Source: Anaerolineaceae bacterium (GTDB taxonomy: Bacteria; Chloroflexota; Anaerolineae; Anaerolineales; Anaerolineaceae). From it: a stretch of DNA of 64,000 bases. The translations under genes were made by a program, and so were the position numbers. The notes under the pieces were generated by a model. That model was given only the letters and a program-made list of their open reading frames with translations. It did no database searches and was not told the DNA's origin. The stretch covers positions 209,084 to 273,083 of the forward strand of contig JAENYZ010000005.1 of NCBI GenBank assembly GCA_016841525.1. The letters run 5' to 3'. Numbering within the stretch: position 1 is the stretch's first letter; every line of letters begins with the position of its first letter. Shown here piece after piece: positions 53,416 to 62,315 of this stretch.

Positions 53416-54837
53416 GTGTTTAACCTGATGGACATCGTCCAGGCTCTGACCAAAAAGCAATCGCCACTGCTGGATTTACCAATCAGTGGTGTTGTGATTG
53501 ATTCACGCCAGGCAACACCGGGCTGTCTTTTCGTCGCCTTGCGGGGCGAACAAACTGACGGACATAAATATGTCCAGAATGCCTTTGACAATGGTGCGGT
53601 TTTAGCACTTGTTCACAGAGAGGTATCTGGCAAACACCAAATACTTGACCTCCGAACAACAGACATTAAGCCAGAGGAGATCAACACAGACCTGCCGCTC
53701 TGTTTGCTGGTCGAAGATACGCTTCAAGCCTTACAAAATTTTGCAGCCTATTGGCGAGCAAAACACCCTGTTCGCACAATTGGGATAACAGGAAGCGTTG
53801 GTAAAACAACGACCAAGGAATTGACCGCATCGCTTCTTTCGCAAAAGTATAATGTTTTGAAAAATCCGGGAAATCGAAACAATGAAATCGGTTTACCCTT
53901 GACCTTGCTGGAGCTCGAGGATCGCCATGAAGTTGCTGTCCTTGAAATGGGTTTTTACGTCCCGGGTGAAATCCGAACCCTATGTAAAATCGCCCAACCG
54001 CATATTGGCGTCCTGACAAACATCGGGACGGTTCACGCTGAACGTGCCGGCTCACAGGAAATTATCGCCAAAGGAAAAGCTGAACTGGTTGAAATGCTGC
54101 CGCCAGGTCCTGAAGGCATTGCCATCCTCAATATGGATGATACCTTCGTCAGGGCGATGGCAGCACAGACCCAAGCGGATGTGTTTTCTTACGGCATTGA
54201 GCAAAAAGCAGATCTTATGGCTGCTGAAATTGAAGCGCAAGGTCTGAACGGAGTTTCTTGTAACCTAATTTTCCAGGGACACACTCATCGAGTTCATTCA
54301 CCTTTGCTGGGAGACTTTTCTGCATACACCATTTTACGGGCTGCTGCCGTTGCCCTGAAGGAAGGTCTCGATTGGGAAACCATTGAAGCAGGGATCGCAG
54401 ACAGCCAGATCGACTTAAGAATGCGGCAGTTCTCATCCCCAGTCGGCGCCGTTATCCTTGATGATACCTACAATGCCTCCCCCGCCTCTACCACGGCTGC
54501 CCTGAAGTTGCTGGGAGATCTTGAGGGGCGAAGGATTGCCATCCTGGGAGATATGCTTGAACTGGGTCAATATGAGCGGTCCGGGCATTATAAAGTTGGA
54601 AAATTCGCCTCAAAAATTGCTGATGTATTAATACTGGTTGGCGAGCGATCAAAGACCATCGCAAAAGCTGCACTTGAAGCGGGTTTTCCAGAAGAGAACA
54701 TCCACTGGCATCCAAATGCAATGGATGCGAGAGAAACCGCCTTGAAAGTCGTCCATAGCGGCGATGTGGTGCTGGTTAAAGGCTCAAACAGTATGCGGAT
54801 GGGTCAGATCACAACAGCATTGGAGGGGAAAAGCTGA
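53416..54837 (+). CDS. murF: UDP-N-acetylmuramoyl-tripeptide--D-Ala-D-Ala ligase
   Basis: MurF adds D-Ala-D-Ala to UDP-MurNAc-tripeptide with ATP. The 473-residue protein has the N-terminal uridine part VVIDSRQATPGCLFVALRGE, the ATP P-loop GITGSVGKTTTKELTASLL, the carbamoylated-Lys region, NPGNRNNEIGLPLTLL, and NASPASTTAALKLL in the C-terminal domain. The start is GTG with AAAAGGAA upstream. It begins 12 bases after ftsI. MurF is distinguished from MurE by the NEIG...L motif and the short DSR block. Confidence 0.95.
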   Translation: MFNLMDIVQALTKKQSPLLDLPISGVVIDSRQATPGCLFVALRGEQTDGHKYVQNAFDNGAVLALVHREVSGKHQILDLRTTDIKPEEINTDLPLCLLVEDTLQALQNFAAYWRAKHPVRTIGITGSVGKTTTKELTASLLSQKYNVLKNPGNRNNEIGLPLTLLELEDRHEVAVLEMGFYVPGEIRTLCKIAQPHIGVLTNIGTVHAERAGSQEIIAKGKAELVEMLPPGPEGIAILNMDDTFVRAMAAQTQADVFSYGIEQKADLMAAEIEAQGLNGVSCNLIFQGHTHRVHSPLLGDFSAYTILRAAAVALKEGLDWETIEAGIADSQIDLRMRQFSSPVGAVILDDTYNASPASTTAALKLLGDLEGRRIAILGDMLELGQYERSGHYKVGKFASKIADVLILVGERSKTIAKAALEAGFPEENIHWHPNAMDARETALKVVHSGDVVLVKGSNSMRMGQITTALEGKS

Positions 54838-55832
54838 TGGAAAACACCTCTGTTGCCATTGCCCTCAGCGGTTTGAGCTTTATAATGACCGTCATTTGGG
54901 GTGAGCCCTTAATTCGCATCTTGAATGCATGGCGAATTGGTAAAATCATCCGTCAGGACGGACCGGATGAGCATTCCGCAAAAATGGGGACCCCCACGAT
55001 GGGCGGCTTCATGATCCTGATACCGGTCACCCTCATAACGGTCCTTTTCAATGCTGTTTCGATCTTTGGCTTCAATCTTTTGGGACGCTCCGTCCTGCTG
55101 CCATTATTGTCTATGTGGGCTTACGCGGTTCTCGGAATGATCGATGACTGGGAAGGCATACGGGGACCACGCCGCGGCCTGGGGATGCGGGCTGTCACAA
55201 AATTTGCGATCCAGATCGTCATTGCCGTTGGCATCGCAATCGCCCTGCGCGATATCCTGGATGTGCCCCAATTGATCTGGTTCACCTCCAATGAGGTCAT
55301 CAGTCTTGGCGCATTTTACATCCCGATTGCTGTTTTCATCATCGTCGGCATGTCAAACGCTGTCAACTTCACTGATGGTTTGGATGGGCTGGCTGGCTTG
55401 ATTGCAGCAACAGCTTTTGCGGCTTATGGATTTGTTGCAGTTATGCAAGGACAGGTCTACCTGGCAAGGTTTTGCTTCTCACTGGTTGGTGCCCTTTTTG
55501 GCTTCTTGTGGTTCAATGTTCACCCGGCAAGGCTTTTCATGGGTGATACAGGCTCCCTGGCGCTTGGCGCCACACTGGGTGTCGTTGCTTTAATGACCGG
55601 TCAATGGCTGATCATCCCCTTGCTTGCTGTGATTCCGGTCAGTGAAGCTTTAAGCGTTGTCATCCAGGTGCTGTACTTCAAAGCAACGGGCGGCAAACGA
55701 TTTTTTAGAATGGCACCGCTGCACCATCACTTCGAGCTGATTGGCTGGAGTGAGACGCAGGTTGTCCAGCGGTTCTGGTTAGTAAGTTTGGTATTCACCA
55801 TGCTTGGCATGGCTTTGGTTTTAGTGGAGTAA
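54837..55832 (+). CDS. mraY: Phospho-N-acetylmuramoyl-pentapeptide-transferase
   Basis: MraY makes lipid I by transferring phospho-MurNAc-pentapeptide to undecaprenyl phosphate. The 331-residue membrane protein has about ten helices, the Mg-binding DDWEGI segment with RRGLGMRAVTKF, the catalytic NAVNFTDGLDGLAG, and FMGDTGSLALGA, then the HHHFELIGWSE histidine block. The start overlaps the murF stop (TGATG), giving coupling. Confidence 0.97.
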   Translation: MENTSVAIALSGLSFIMTVIWGEPLIRILNAWRIGKIIRQDGPDEHSAKMGTPTMGGFMILIPVTLITVLFNAVSIFGFNLLGRSVLLPLLSMWAYAVLGMIDDWEGIRGPRRGLGMRAVTKFAIQIVIAVGIAIALRDILDVPQLIWFTSNEVISLGAFYIPIAVFIIVGMSNAVNFTDGLDGLAGLIAATAFAAYGFVAVMQGQVYLARFCFSLVGALFGFLWFNVHPARLFMGDTGSLALGATLGVVALMTGQWLIIPLLAVIPVSEALSVVIQVLYFKATGGKRFFRMAPLHHHFELIGWSETQVVQRFWLVSLVFTMLGMALVLVE

Positions 55833-55835
55833 GTG

Positions 55836-57227
55836 ATGACAGATTGGGCAGGAAAAAAAGTTCTTATGATCGGCGCAGCCCGTCAGGGTATTGCACTCTC
55901 GCGATACCTGGCAAACAAGGGCGCAAAGGTCATTCTCAATGACCGACGATCTGACGAGGAATTAACCGCAGCTCGAGAGAAACTTGAGGGGCTGGCGATT
56001 AGCTGGGAGACAGGCGACCACCCCATTGAGATTCTCGACGGTGTGGATATGGTATGCCTTTCGGGCGGCATCCCGCTTGATCTACCCCTTGTACAGGCGG
56101 CTGTCCAACGCAATATTCCCTTATCCAACGACTCACAGATTTTTTTAGAAGCTGCACCCTGCCCTGTGATTGGTATTACCGGCTCATCTGGGAAAACGAC
56201 CACAACGGCGCTTGTTGGTGAAATTGCCAAACAGCACTTCGCATTTAAGAACACCGACAACCATGTATGGGTTGGCGGGAATATCGGGAACCCCTTGATT
56301 CAAGACATCGACGAGATGAAGGAAGATGATATCGCCGTTATGGAATTGTCCAGTTTCCAACTGGAAATTATGACAGTTTCGCCAAATATTGCTGCGGTGC
56401 TGAACCTGACGCCCAATCACCTTGATCGACATGGGTCAATGTCCAAATACATCTCGGCAAAATCAAATATCTTGACCAATCAGCACTCTGAAGATGTTGC
56501 AATTTTGAATCGAGATGACCCGCGCGTCAGGGAATTATTCCCCGAAGTCAAGGGCAGGCAAATCACCTTTGGTTTGAACCCACCCTTTAACAAACAGGAT
56601 TCAACCTATTACAAACGGGGCAAACTTTACCTTCAAGCATCGGGGCAGGTCGCCAAGGTCATAAAAGCAGAGTTGATCAACCTGCGCGGCACGCATAATC
56701 TTTATAACACACTGGCAGCCGTCGCGATTTCAGCTGCTGCCAGGTTTTCTATTGCGGCAATTTACGATGGGATCGTTTCTTTCCAGGGCGTGCCGCATCG
56801 TCTCGAATTTGTGCGTGAATGGGGCGGTGCCACCTGGTATAACGACTCCATCGCGACATCACCAGAGCGTGCCATTGCAGCCCTTGATTCCTTTGATGAG
56901 CCGATTGTTTTACTGGCAGGCGGCCGTGACAAAGACCTGCCCTGGGAGGCATTCGGAGAATGTATACGCCAGAAGGTGGACCATCTCGTACTGTTCGGTG
57001 AAGCTGCTGACCTCGTAGAAAAAGCCGTTGGTGATATCCAACCTGGCGAAAGACCTATGACAATGGATCGCTGTGTAGGACTTGAACAAGCAGTAAAGAA
57101 AGCTGCTGAACTGGTTGAATCCGGCGATGTTGTGCTTTTATCTCCGGGTGGGACAAGTTTTGATGAATTCAGTGATTTTGAAGAACGTGGAAAGCGATTT
57201 AGACAATGGGTGAAGGAACTTACGTAA
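55836..57227 (+). CDS. murD: UDP-N-acetylmuramoylalanine--D-glutamate ligase
   Basis: MurD adds D-Glu to UDP-MurNAc-L-Ala. The 463-residue protein has N-terminal VLMIGAARQGIALSRYLA (Rossmann-like), P-loop GITGSSGKTTTTALVGEIA, NLTPNHLDRHGS, and the C-terminal LLAGGRDKDLPWEAF with SPGGTSFDEFSDFEERG. ATG at 55836 lies six bases after a GGAG site and is preferred over the adjacent GTG. It overlaps ftsW by 22 bases. Confidence 0.96.
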   Translation: MTDWAGKKVLMIGAARQGIALSRYLANKGAKVILNDRRSDEELTAAREKLEGLAISWETGDHPIEILDGVDMVCLSGGIPLDLPLVQAAVQRNIPLSNDSQIFLEAAPCPVIGITGSSGKTTTTALVGEIAKQHFAFKNTDNHVWVGGNIGNPLIQDIDEMKEDDIAVMELSSFQLEIMTVSPNIAAVLNLTPNHLDRHGSMSKYISAKSNILTNQHSEDVAILNRDDPRVRELFPEVKGRQITFGLNPPFNKQDSTYYKRGKLYLQASGQVAKVIKAELINLRGTHNLYNTLAAVAISAAARFSIAAIYDGIVSFQGVPHRLEFVREWGGATWYNDSIATSPERAIAALDSFDEPIVLLAGGRDKDLPWEAFGECIRQKVDHLVLFGEAADLVEKAVGDIQPGERPMTMDRCVGLEQAVKKAAELVESGDVVLLSPGGTSFDEFSDFEERGKRFRQWVKELT

Positions 57228-58432
57228 GTAATAAAACCAGGACAAATAAAAGCCAAACCCTTCGGCTGCCATTCGACGTGCCGATGCTGCTGGTTGTGGT
57301 GGTCTTACTGGTGTTTGGCTTGCTGATGGTTTATTCAGCCAGCTGGGACTTTTCTTTACTGATGGGAAAAGAAGCAACCTATCTCTTTGGAAGGCAGGTT
57401 TTATGGGTTTTCCTAGGCATCGGAACTGCAGTTATCGCAAGTTTTATTAATTATCACTTCTATGAACGAATTCTCCCCTTTGTAGGGTTGGGAACCCTTA
57501 TTGCATTGTTTGCCGTTTTGATCGTAAACGACCCCAGCGGTGGCGAAGGTACTCGCATGCTTCTGGGCGGTTCAATTCAGCCATCTGAAATGGCAAAAGC
57601 TGTCATTATTATTTATTTATCCTTTTGGCTTTACAACCGCAAGGACTCCCTAAATGACGTTCAAATCGCTTATTTCCCGCTCATTCTTATTCTTGGTGTG
57701 ACCTTCAGCCTGATCATGCTGCAGCCTGACCTGAGCGCAGCAATCACAGTGCTGGGGATGGGTGTTTTGCTGTTCTTCCTCGCAGGTGGGGATTGGAAGG
57801 TGATTTTACTGGTCGTGATCCTTGTTCTTCTGGTCGGCATCCCCTTTGTGTACGTCTACCCCACCGGACGGGAAAGAATCACATCATATTTGACCAGCCT
57901 GAACAACCCCCTCGAAAGCAGCTATCACATTCAACGCTCATTAGAGGCTGTGGTAAAAGGCGGTTGGTTTGGTGTGGGAATTGGGCAGGCAGACACAAAA
58001 TTCACAGGCTTGCCGCTGGCACCTACAGACAGCATCTTTGCAGTGATTGCTGAGGAAACCGGCATCATGGGCGGCTTCATCATGGTTATTTTATACACAA
58101 TTCTAATTTGGCGAGGTTTCAAAATCGCAAAAAATGCATCGGATCAGCTTGGTGCGTTGATGGCATTTGGCCTGACAACCTGGATCGGCATTGAAGCTTT
58201 AATGAACATGGCTGTGATTGTAGGGTTGATTCCTTTCACGGGAAATGCTTTACCCCTGATCAGTGCTGGCGGCTCCAACATGCTGGTTACTTTAACATCT
58301 ATCGGCATCATCATAAATATTTCACGAACATCCATGATGCATAAAGCATCGGAAAGGAGTCCACATAGTGCGGTTGTTGATCTGCGCAGGCGGGACGGGC
58401 GGGGGAGTGTATCCCGCCGTAACCGTTCTTGA
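57206..58432 (+). CDS. ftsW: Septal peptidoglycan polymerase FtsW
   Basis: SEDS-family glycosyltransferase. The 408-residue protein has about ten membrane helices, YSASWDFSLL in the first region, SIQPSEMAKAVIII, LIMLQPDLSAAITVLGMG with the functional Asp, and the terminal NMAVIVGLIPFTGNALPLISAGGSNML. A basic C-terminal tail (RRRDGRGSVSRRNRS) of about 22 residues overlaps the murG coding region by 65 bases in another frame. The start ATG overlaps murD. Confidence 0.96.
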   Translation: MGEGTYVSNKTRTNKSQTLRLPFDVPMLLVVVVLLVFGLLMVYSASWDFSLLMGKEATYLFGRQVLWVFLGIGTAVIASFINYHFYERILPFVGLGTLIALFAVLIVNDPSGGEGTRMLLGGSIQPSEMAKAVIIIYLSFWLYNRKDSLNDVQIAYFPLILILGVTFSLIMLQPDLSAAITVLGMGVLLFFLAGGDWKVILLVVILVLLVGIPFVYVYPTGRERITSYLTSLNNPLESSYHIQRSLEAVVKGGWFGVGIGQADTKFTGLPLAPTDSIFAVIAEETGIMGGFIMVILYTILIWRGFKIAKNASDQLGALMAFGLTTWIGIEALMNMAVIVGLIPFTGNALPLISAGGSNMLVTLTSIGIIINISRTSMMHKASERSPHSAVVDLRRRDGRGSVSRRNRS

Positions 58433-59471
58433 GACACTTAATCTTGAAAAAGATTCGATCATGTGGGTCGGCGGCCGTGGTGGTATGGAGGAAGAATTGG
58501 TGACACGACGAGAAATCCCTTTTAAATCAATACCAGCAGCAGGTGTGCATGGTGTTGGCTTGTGGAAACTGCCGGGTAATATCTGGCAGCTTCTAAAGGG
58601 TGTTTTTGAGTCCCGGCGTATCTTGAAAAATTTTAAACCGGATGTGCTGTTCTTCACCGGTGGGTTTGTTGCATTTCCGATGGCAGTTGCTGCGGCTGGC
58701 ACCCCTTCCTTGCTCTACGTTCCGGATATTGAACCAGGTTTAGCCTTGAAAGCTTCATCGCGTTTTGCCAGTAAAATTGCCTTAACCACAGAGACCTCGA
58801 AAGCGTTTTTCCCCAATGACACCAAAGTGACTGTTACAGGCTATCCAGTCCGACCAGGTTTAGAGAAGTGGTCACGTGAGGAAGCATTAGCTTATTTCAA
58901 CTTCAGCCCAACCATCCCCACCCTGGCAATTGCAGGTGGAAGCAAAGGCGCACGATCAATCAATATGGCTGTGCTTAAAATCCTTCCGCAGTTATTGGAG
59001 AAAATGCAAATCGTTCACCTTACCGGGCACCTGGATTGGGACGTGGTGGATGATGCTGCGAAACAATTACCCGAAGACCTTGCAAAACGATATCAAGCCT
59101 TTCCATACCTGCACGAAATGGGTGCTGCTTTAGCTGCAGCAGATTTGATCCTTTCCAGGGCGGGCGCATCCATTTTAGGAGAGTATCCACTATTTGGATT
59201 GCCTGCCATATTGGTCCCCTACCCTTATGCCTGGCGCTATCAGAAAGTAAATGCCAGCTATCTTTCAGACCGTGGTGCAGCAGAGATTCTTGAGGACGAA
59301 AAACTCCAGGAAAAATTATACGATCGCATCGTTGACTTAATGTTTAATCAAAAAGCTCTTTCAAATATGAGAAAAGCGATGAAGTCTTTAGCGGAACCCG
59401 ATGCTGCCGAAAAAATTGCGCAGATGATCAACGACCTGGCTGAAACAGAAAACGGAGGTATAAGGTCGTGA
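58368..59471 (+). CDS. murG: MurG: N-acetylglucosaminyltransferase, lipid II synthesis
   Basis: MurG adds GlcNAc to lipid I. The 367-residue GT28 protein starts at GTG with AAGGAG nine bases before, inside ftsW. The N-terminal phosphate-binding loop reads CAGGTGGGVYPAVTVLE, where E. coli has AGGTGGHVFP: the conserved His is Gly. The C-terminal half keeps GGSKGARSIN and RAGASILGEYPLFGLP for UDP-GlcNAc binding. The overlap with ftsW is 65 bases. The His-to-Gly change may be lineage-typical rather than inactivating. Confidence 0.93.
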   Translation: MRLLICAGGTGGGVYPAVTVLETLNLEKDSIMWVGGRGGMEEELVTRREIPFKSIPAAGVHGVGLWKLPGNIWQLLKGVFESRRILKNFKPDVLFFTGGFVAFPMAVAAAGTPSLLYVPDIEPGLALKASSRFASKIALTTETSKAFFPNDTKVTVTGYPVRPGLEKWSREEALAYFNFSPTIPTLAIAGGSKGARSINMAVLKILPQLLEKMQIVHLTGHLDWDVVDDAAKQLPEDLAKRYQAFPYLHEMGAALAAADLILSRAGASILGEYPLFGLPAILVPYPYAWRYQKVNASYLSDRGAAEILEDEKLQEKLYDRIVDLMFNQKALSNMRKAMKSLAEPDAAEKIAQMINDLAETENGGIRS

Positions 59472-59998
59472 TAAGCCTACAAGTTCTTTTTTGGATGTAT
59501 GTTGTGCTTTTTGCCTTGATTGGCGCAATGCGCGGTTGGGCAAAAGAGATCCTCGTTTCTGCTGGTGTGGTCGTTGCCCTTTTTGTTGTGACGGTTATTG
59601 AGAATTACGTCCCAATCATAAGCGAATCTCTCACCCCCGAATCCACTTTTTGGGTTCGAATTGCCGTCCTGGGAATATTAACCTTTTTTGGCTACCAGGG
59701 ACCCAACCTCCGCCGGTTTATTGAAAGCGGCAGGTTTGTGCGGGACAGATTTGAGGACATCCTCCTGGGCGGTTTCCTGGGTGCTGTCAATGGCTACCTG
59801 ATCTTTGGTTCAGCATGGTTTTTCTTACACGAAGCTGGATATCCCTTCGATTGGATTTCTGCGCCAGACCCGATTACCGAGGCTGGCCAAAAAGCCATGC
59901 AAATTATCGAGTTCCTTCCACCACAGTGGCTTGAAGGACCCATTATCTACATCGCTGTTGCGATTGCATTTGTTTTTATTTTGGTGGTGTTTATTTGA
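59468..59998 (+). CDS. CvpA-like membrane protein
   Basis: A 176-residue membrane protein with about four to five helices: FWMYVVLFALIGAMRGWAKE, ILVSAGVVVALFVVTVI, FWVRIAVLGILTFFGYQGP, DILLGGFLGAVNGYLIFGS, and a final IAVAIAFVFILVVFI. The sequence resembles the CvpA family, whose role involves envelope integrity. It starts at GTG with GGAGG upstream and overlaps murG by four bases and murC by four. Such a gene is unusual between murG and murC, so a role in wall precursor traffic is possible but unproved. Confidence 0.7.
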   Translation: MISLQVLFWMYVVLFALIGAMRGWAKEILVSAGVVVALFVVTVIENYVPIISESLTPESTFWVRIAVLGILTFFGYQGPNLRRFIESGRFVRDRFEDILLGGFLGAVNGYLIFGSAWFFLHEAGYPFDWISAPDPITEAGQKAMQIIEFLPPQWLEGPIIYIAVAIAFVFILVVFI

Positions 59999-61398
59999 TG
60001 AAACATGTTCACTTTATCGGGATTGGCGGCACAGGCCTTTCTGCCATCGCCCGGGTCCTGCTTGAAAAAGGGTACACCGTAAGCGGTTCTGACCGTGAGG
60101 CATCACCCCTGTTCAATGCAATTACTGCTGCAGGCGCCCGGACATTTTTAGGCCATGCCCCAGAACAAATCGCTGGCGCCGACCTGGTGGTCCGCTCTTC
60201 AGCCATTCCCGATGACAATACTGAAGTCATCACTGCCAGGGCACAGGGGATTCAGGTGCTCAAGCGCGCAGATTTCCTTGAAGAACTCACCGGCGATAAA
60301 GAAACCATCGCCGTTGCAGGCAGCCATGGTAAAACCACGACGACAGCAATGTTGATCTGGATTTTAGACGCTTTGGGAACCGATCCCAGTTTTATTGCTG
60401 GCGGGATGATCAATCAGCTCGGATGCAATGCTCGTGCAGGCACTGGCACTTACTTCGCAATTGAAGCAGATGAATATGACTATATGTTCCTGGGGCTTTC
60501 GCCGAAGATTGCCATCATCACCAACATAGAACATGATCATCCTGACTGTTTTCCAACCGAAGGTGATTACCTGGATGCCTTTAGAACCTTTATGGGACGG
60601 GTTCGACCAGATGGTTTCGCTTTGTTGTGCCTGGATGACCCCTTATCCCGCACATTATTTGAGGAAATGCAAGAAGGTCAAACCCAAGTAATGAGCTATG
60701 GGACCTCTCCCAATGCTGATTATTATGCTCATGACATTAGAGCTTTTGAAGATGTAACAAAATTTACACTTACGAATAATAAGAAAGGAGGCTTAACGGA
60801 GACCCTTGGCACCATCAAACTCAGTGTTCCGGGACATCACAATGTCCTTAACGCAACCGCAGCACTGAGTGCTATCCACCAGTTAGGGATGCCCATCAAT
60901 GATGCAATTTTAGCTCTCAATAATTTTCAAGGAACTGGAAGGCGATTTGAAATTCTTGGGAACATCGAAGGCAGGGTCATTATTGACGACTATGGACACC
61001 ACCCAACACAGATTGCTGCAACGCTTGAAGCAGCCCGTGAACGATACCCCCATCATCGCATCATCGCTGTCTGGCAGCCACATACATACTCAAGGACGCA
61101 GTTGCTTGAAGAAGAATACATTCGTGCACTAAGCCAGGCAGACAAAGTCATCGTATTGAAAATTTACGCTTCAAGAGAAAAAAACGAAGCTTACACTGCA
61201 GAAAAAATTGCCCAATCGATCGCAGACATCGACGCACACTACATTCCAAACATGGAAGATGCAACAAACTTTCTGCTCGCTGAATTAAACCAAAATGATC
61301 TGGTCATCGTATTTTCAGCTGGTGATGCCACAAAGATTAGCAGGGATGTAATAAGGGAATTAAAACTCCGTTTTTCAAAGGAACAGGATCGACCATGA
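59995..61398 (+). CDS. murC: UDP-N-acetylmuramate--L-alanine ligase
   Basis: MurC adds the first L-Ala to UDP-MurNAc. The 467-residue protein has VHFIGIGGTGLSAIARVLL, P-loop AGSHGKTTTTAMLIWIL, EADEYDYMFLGLSPKIAIIT, EHDHPDCF, and the C-terminal HHPTQIAATLEAARERYP with WQPHTYSRTQLL. All catalytic parts are intact. It overlaps the cvpA-like gene by four bases and murB by four. Confidence 0.97.
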   Translation: MMKHVHFIGIGGTGLSAIARVLLEKGYTVSGSDREASPLFNAITAAGARTFLGHAPEQIAGADLVVRSSAIPDDNTEVITARAQGIQVLKRADFLEELTGDKETIAVAGSHGKTTTTAMLIWILDALGTDPSFIAGGMINQLGCNARAGTGTYFAIEADEYDYMFLGLSPKIAIITNIEHDHPDCFPTEGDYLDAFRTFMGRVRPDGFALLCLDDPLSRTLFEEMQEGQTQVMSYGTSPNADYYAHDIRAFEDVTKFTLTNNKKGGLTETLGTIKLSVPGHHNVLNATAALSAIHQLGMPINDAILALNNFQGTGRRFEILGNIEGRVIIDDYGHHPTQIAATLEAARERYPHHRIIAVWQPHTYSRTQLLEEEYIRALSQADKVIVLKIYASREKNEAYTAEKIAQSIADIDAHYIPNMEDATNFLLAELNQNDLVIVFSAGDATKISRDVIRELKLRFSKEQDRP

Positions 61399-62315
61399 CA
61401 TCAATACCCATGAAAGATCTCATAGAAGCATTTGGCTCAAAACTGCATGAAAATATCGTCATGGCCAATTTCACAACAGCACAAGTTGGCGGTCCTGTTC
61501 CTGCCTTAATTTCAATCCAGAGCCTTGATGATTTGATAAAGGCGTCGGAAATCCTTTGGGAAAAGGAGATCCCCTTCATCATTTTGGGGAGCGGCTCCAA
61601 TATTTTGGTCAGCGATCAGGGGCTTGATTGCATTATCTTGCATAACCGGGCACACAATATCAAGATCAACACGAAATCAGACCCGCCCTCAATCGAGGCG
61701 GAATCCGGTGCCATCCTCGGTACGGTAGCCAGGCAGTCAGCCTTGCGCGGCTTGAGCGGCATGGAATGGGCAGCACCTGTTCCCGGCACAATAGGTGGTG
61801 CTGTCTACGGAAACGCAGGGGCACATGGAAGCGATATGGCTGCCAGTCTGAAAATGGCAAAAATCTTGCACAAAGATAAGGGCATAGAAGATTGGCCGGT
61901 CGAAAAACTGGCATACGAGTACCGCAGCAGCATTCTCAAAAGAGAACGAATGCCTGTTGTTGTGCTATCTGCGATTTTAAATGCTGAACCTTCAAGCAAG
62001 GAAGAAGCCTGGGAAAGGATAATGACCTATCAAGCACACCGCAAAGAAACGCAACCACCAGGGGCTTCAATGGGTTCAATGTTCAAAAATCCGCCTGGTG
62101 ATTATGCCGGCCGGTTGATCGAAGCTTCAGGGTTGAAGGGGCGCCGGATTGGACGTGCAATGATCAGCCCTGTGCACGCAAATTTTATCATCAACCTTAA
62201 CGGTGCTTCTGCAATGGATATCTGGCAATTGATGACCCTTGCTCAAGAAAGAGTCCAAGAGAAATTCGGTGTCAAACTTGAACCCGAAATCGAACTTATA
62301 GGTGAATTTAAGTGA
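61395..62315 (+). CDS. murB: UDP-N-acetylenolpyruvoylglucosamine reductase
   Basis: MurB is the FAD- and NADPH-dependent reductase that makes UDP-MurNAc. The 306-residue protein has TTAQVGGPVPALIS at the start, FAD motif FIILGSGSNILVSDQG, GMEWAAPVPGTIGGAVYGNAG, and a C-terminal MGSMFKNPPGDYAGRLIEAS with SPVHANFIIN. The latter is the proton-donor Ser region. It resembles Gram-positive type II MurB, lacking the extra Tyr loop. It overlaps murC by four bases. Confidence 0.95.
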   Translation: MTSIPMKDLIEAFGSKLHENIVMANFTTAQVGGPVPALISIQSLDDLIKASEILWEKEIPFIILGSGSNILVSDQGLDCIILHNRAHNIKINTKSDPPSIEAESGAILGTVARQSALRGLSGMEWAAPVPGTIGGAVYGNAGAHGSDMAASLKMAKILHKDKGIEDWPVEKLAYEYRSSILKRERMPVVVLSAILNAEPSSKEEAWERIMTYQAHRKETQPPGASMGSMFKNPPGDYAGRLIEASGLKGRRIGRAMISPVHANFIINLNGASAMDIWQLMTLAQERVQEKFGVKLEPEIELIGEFK

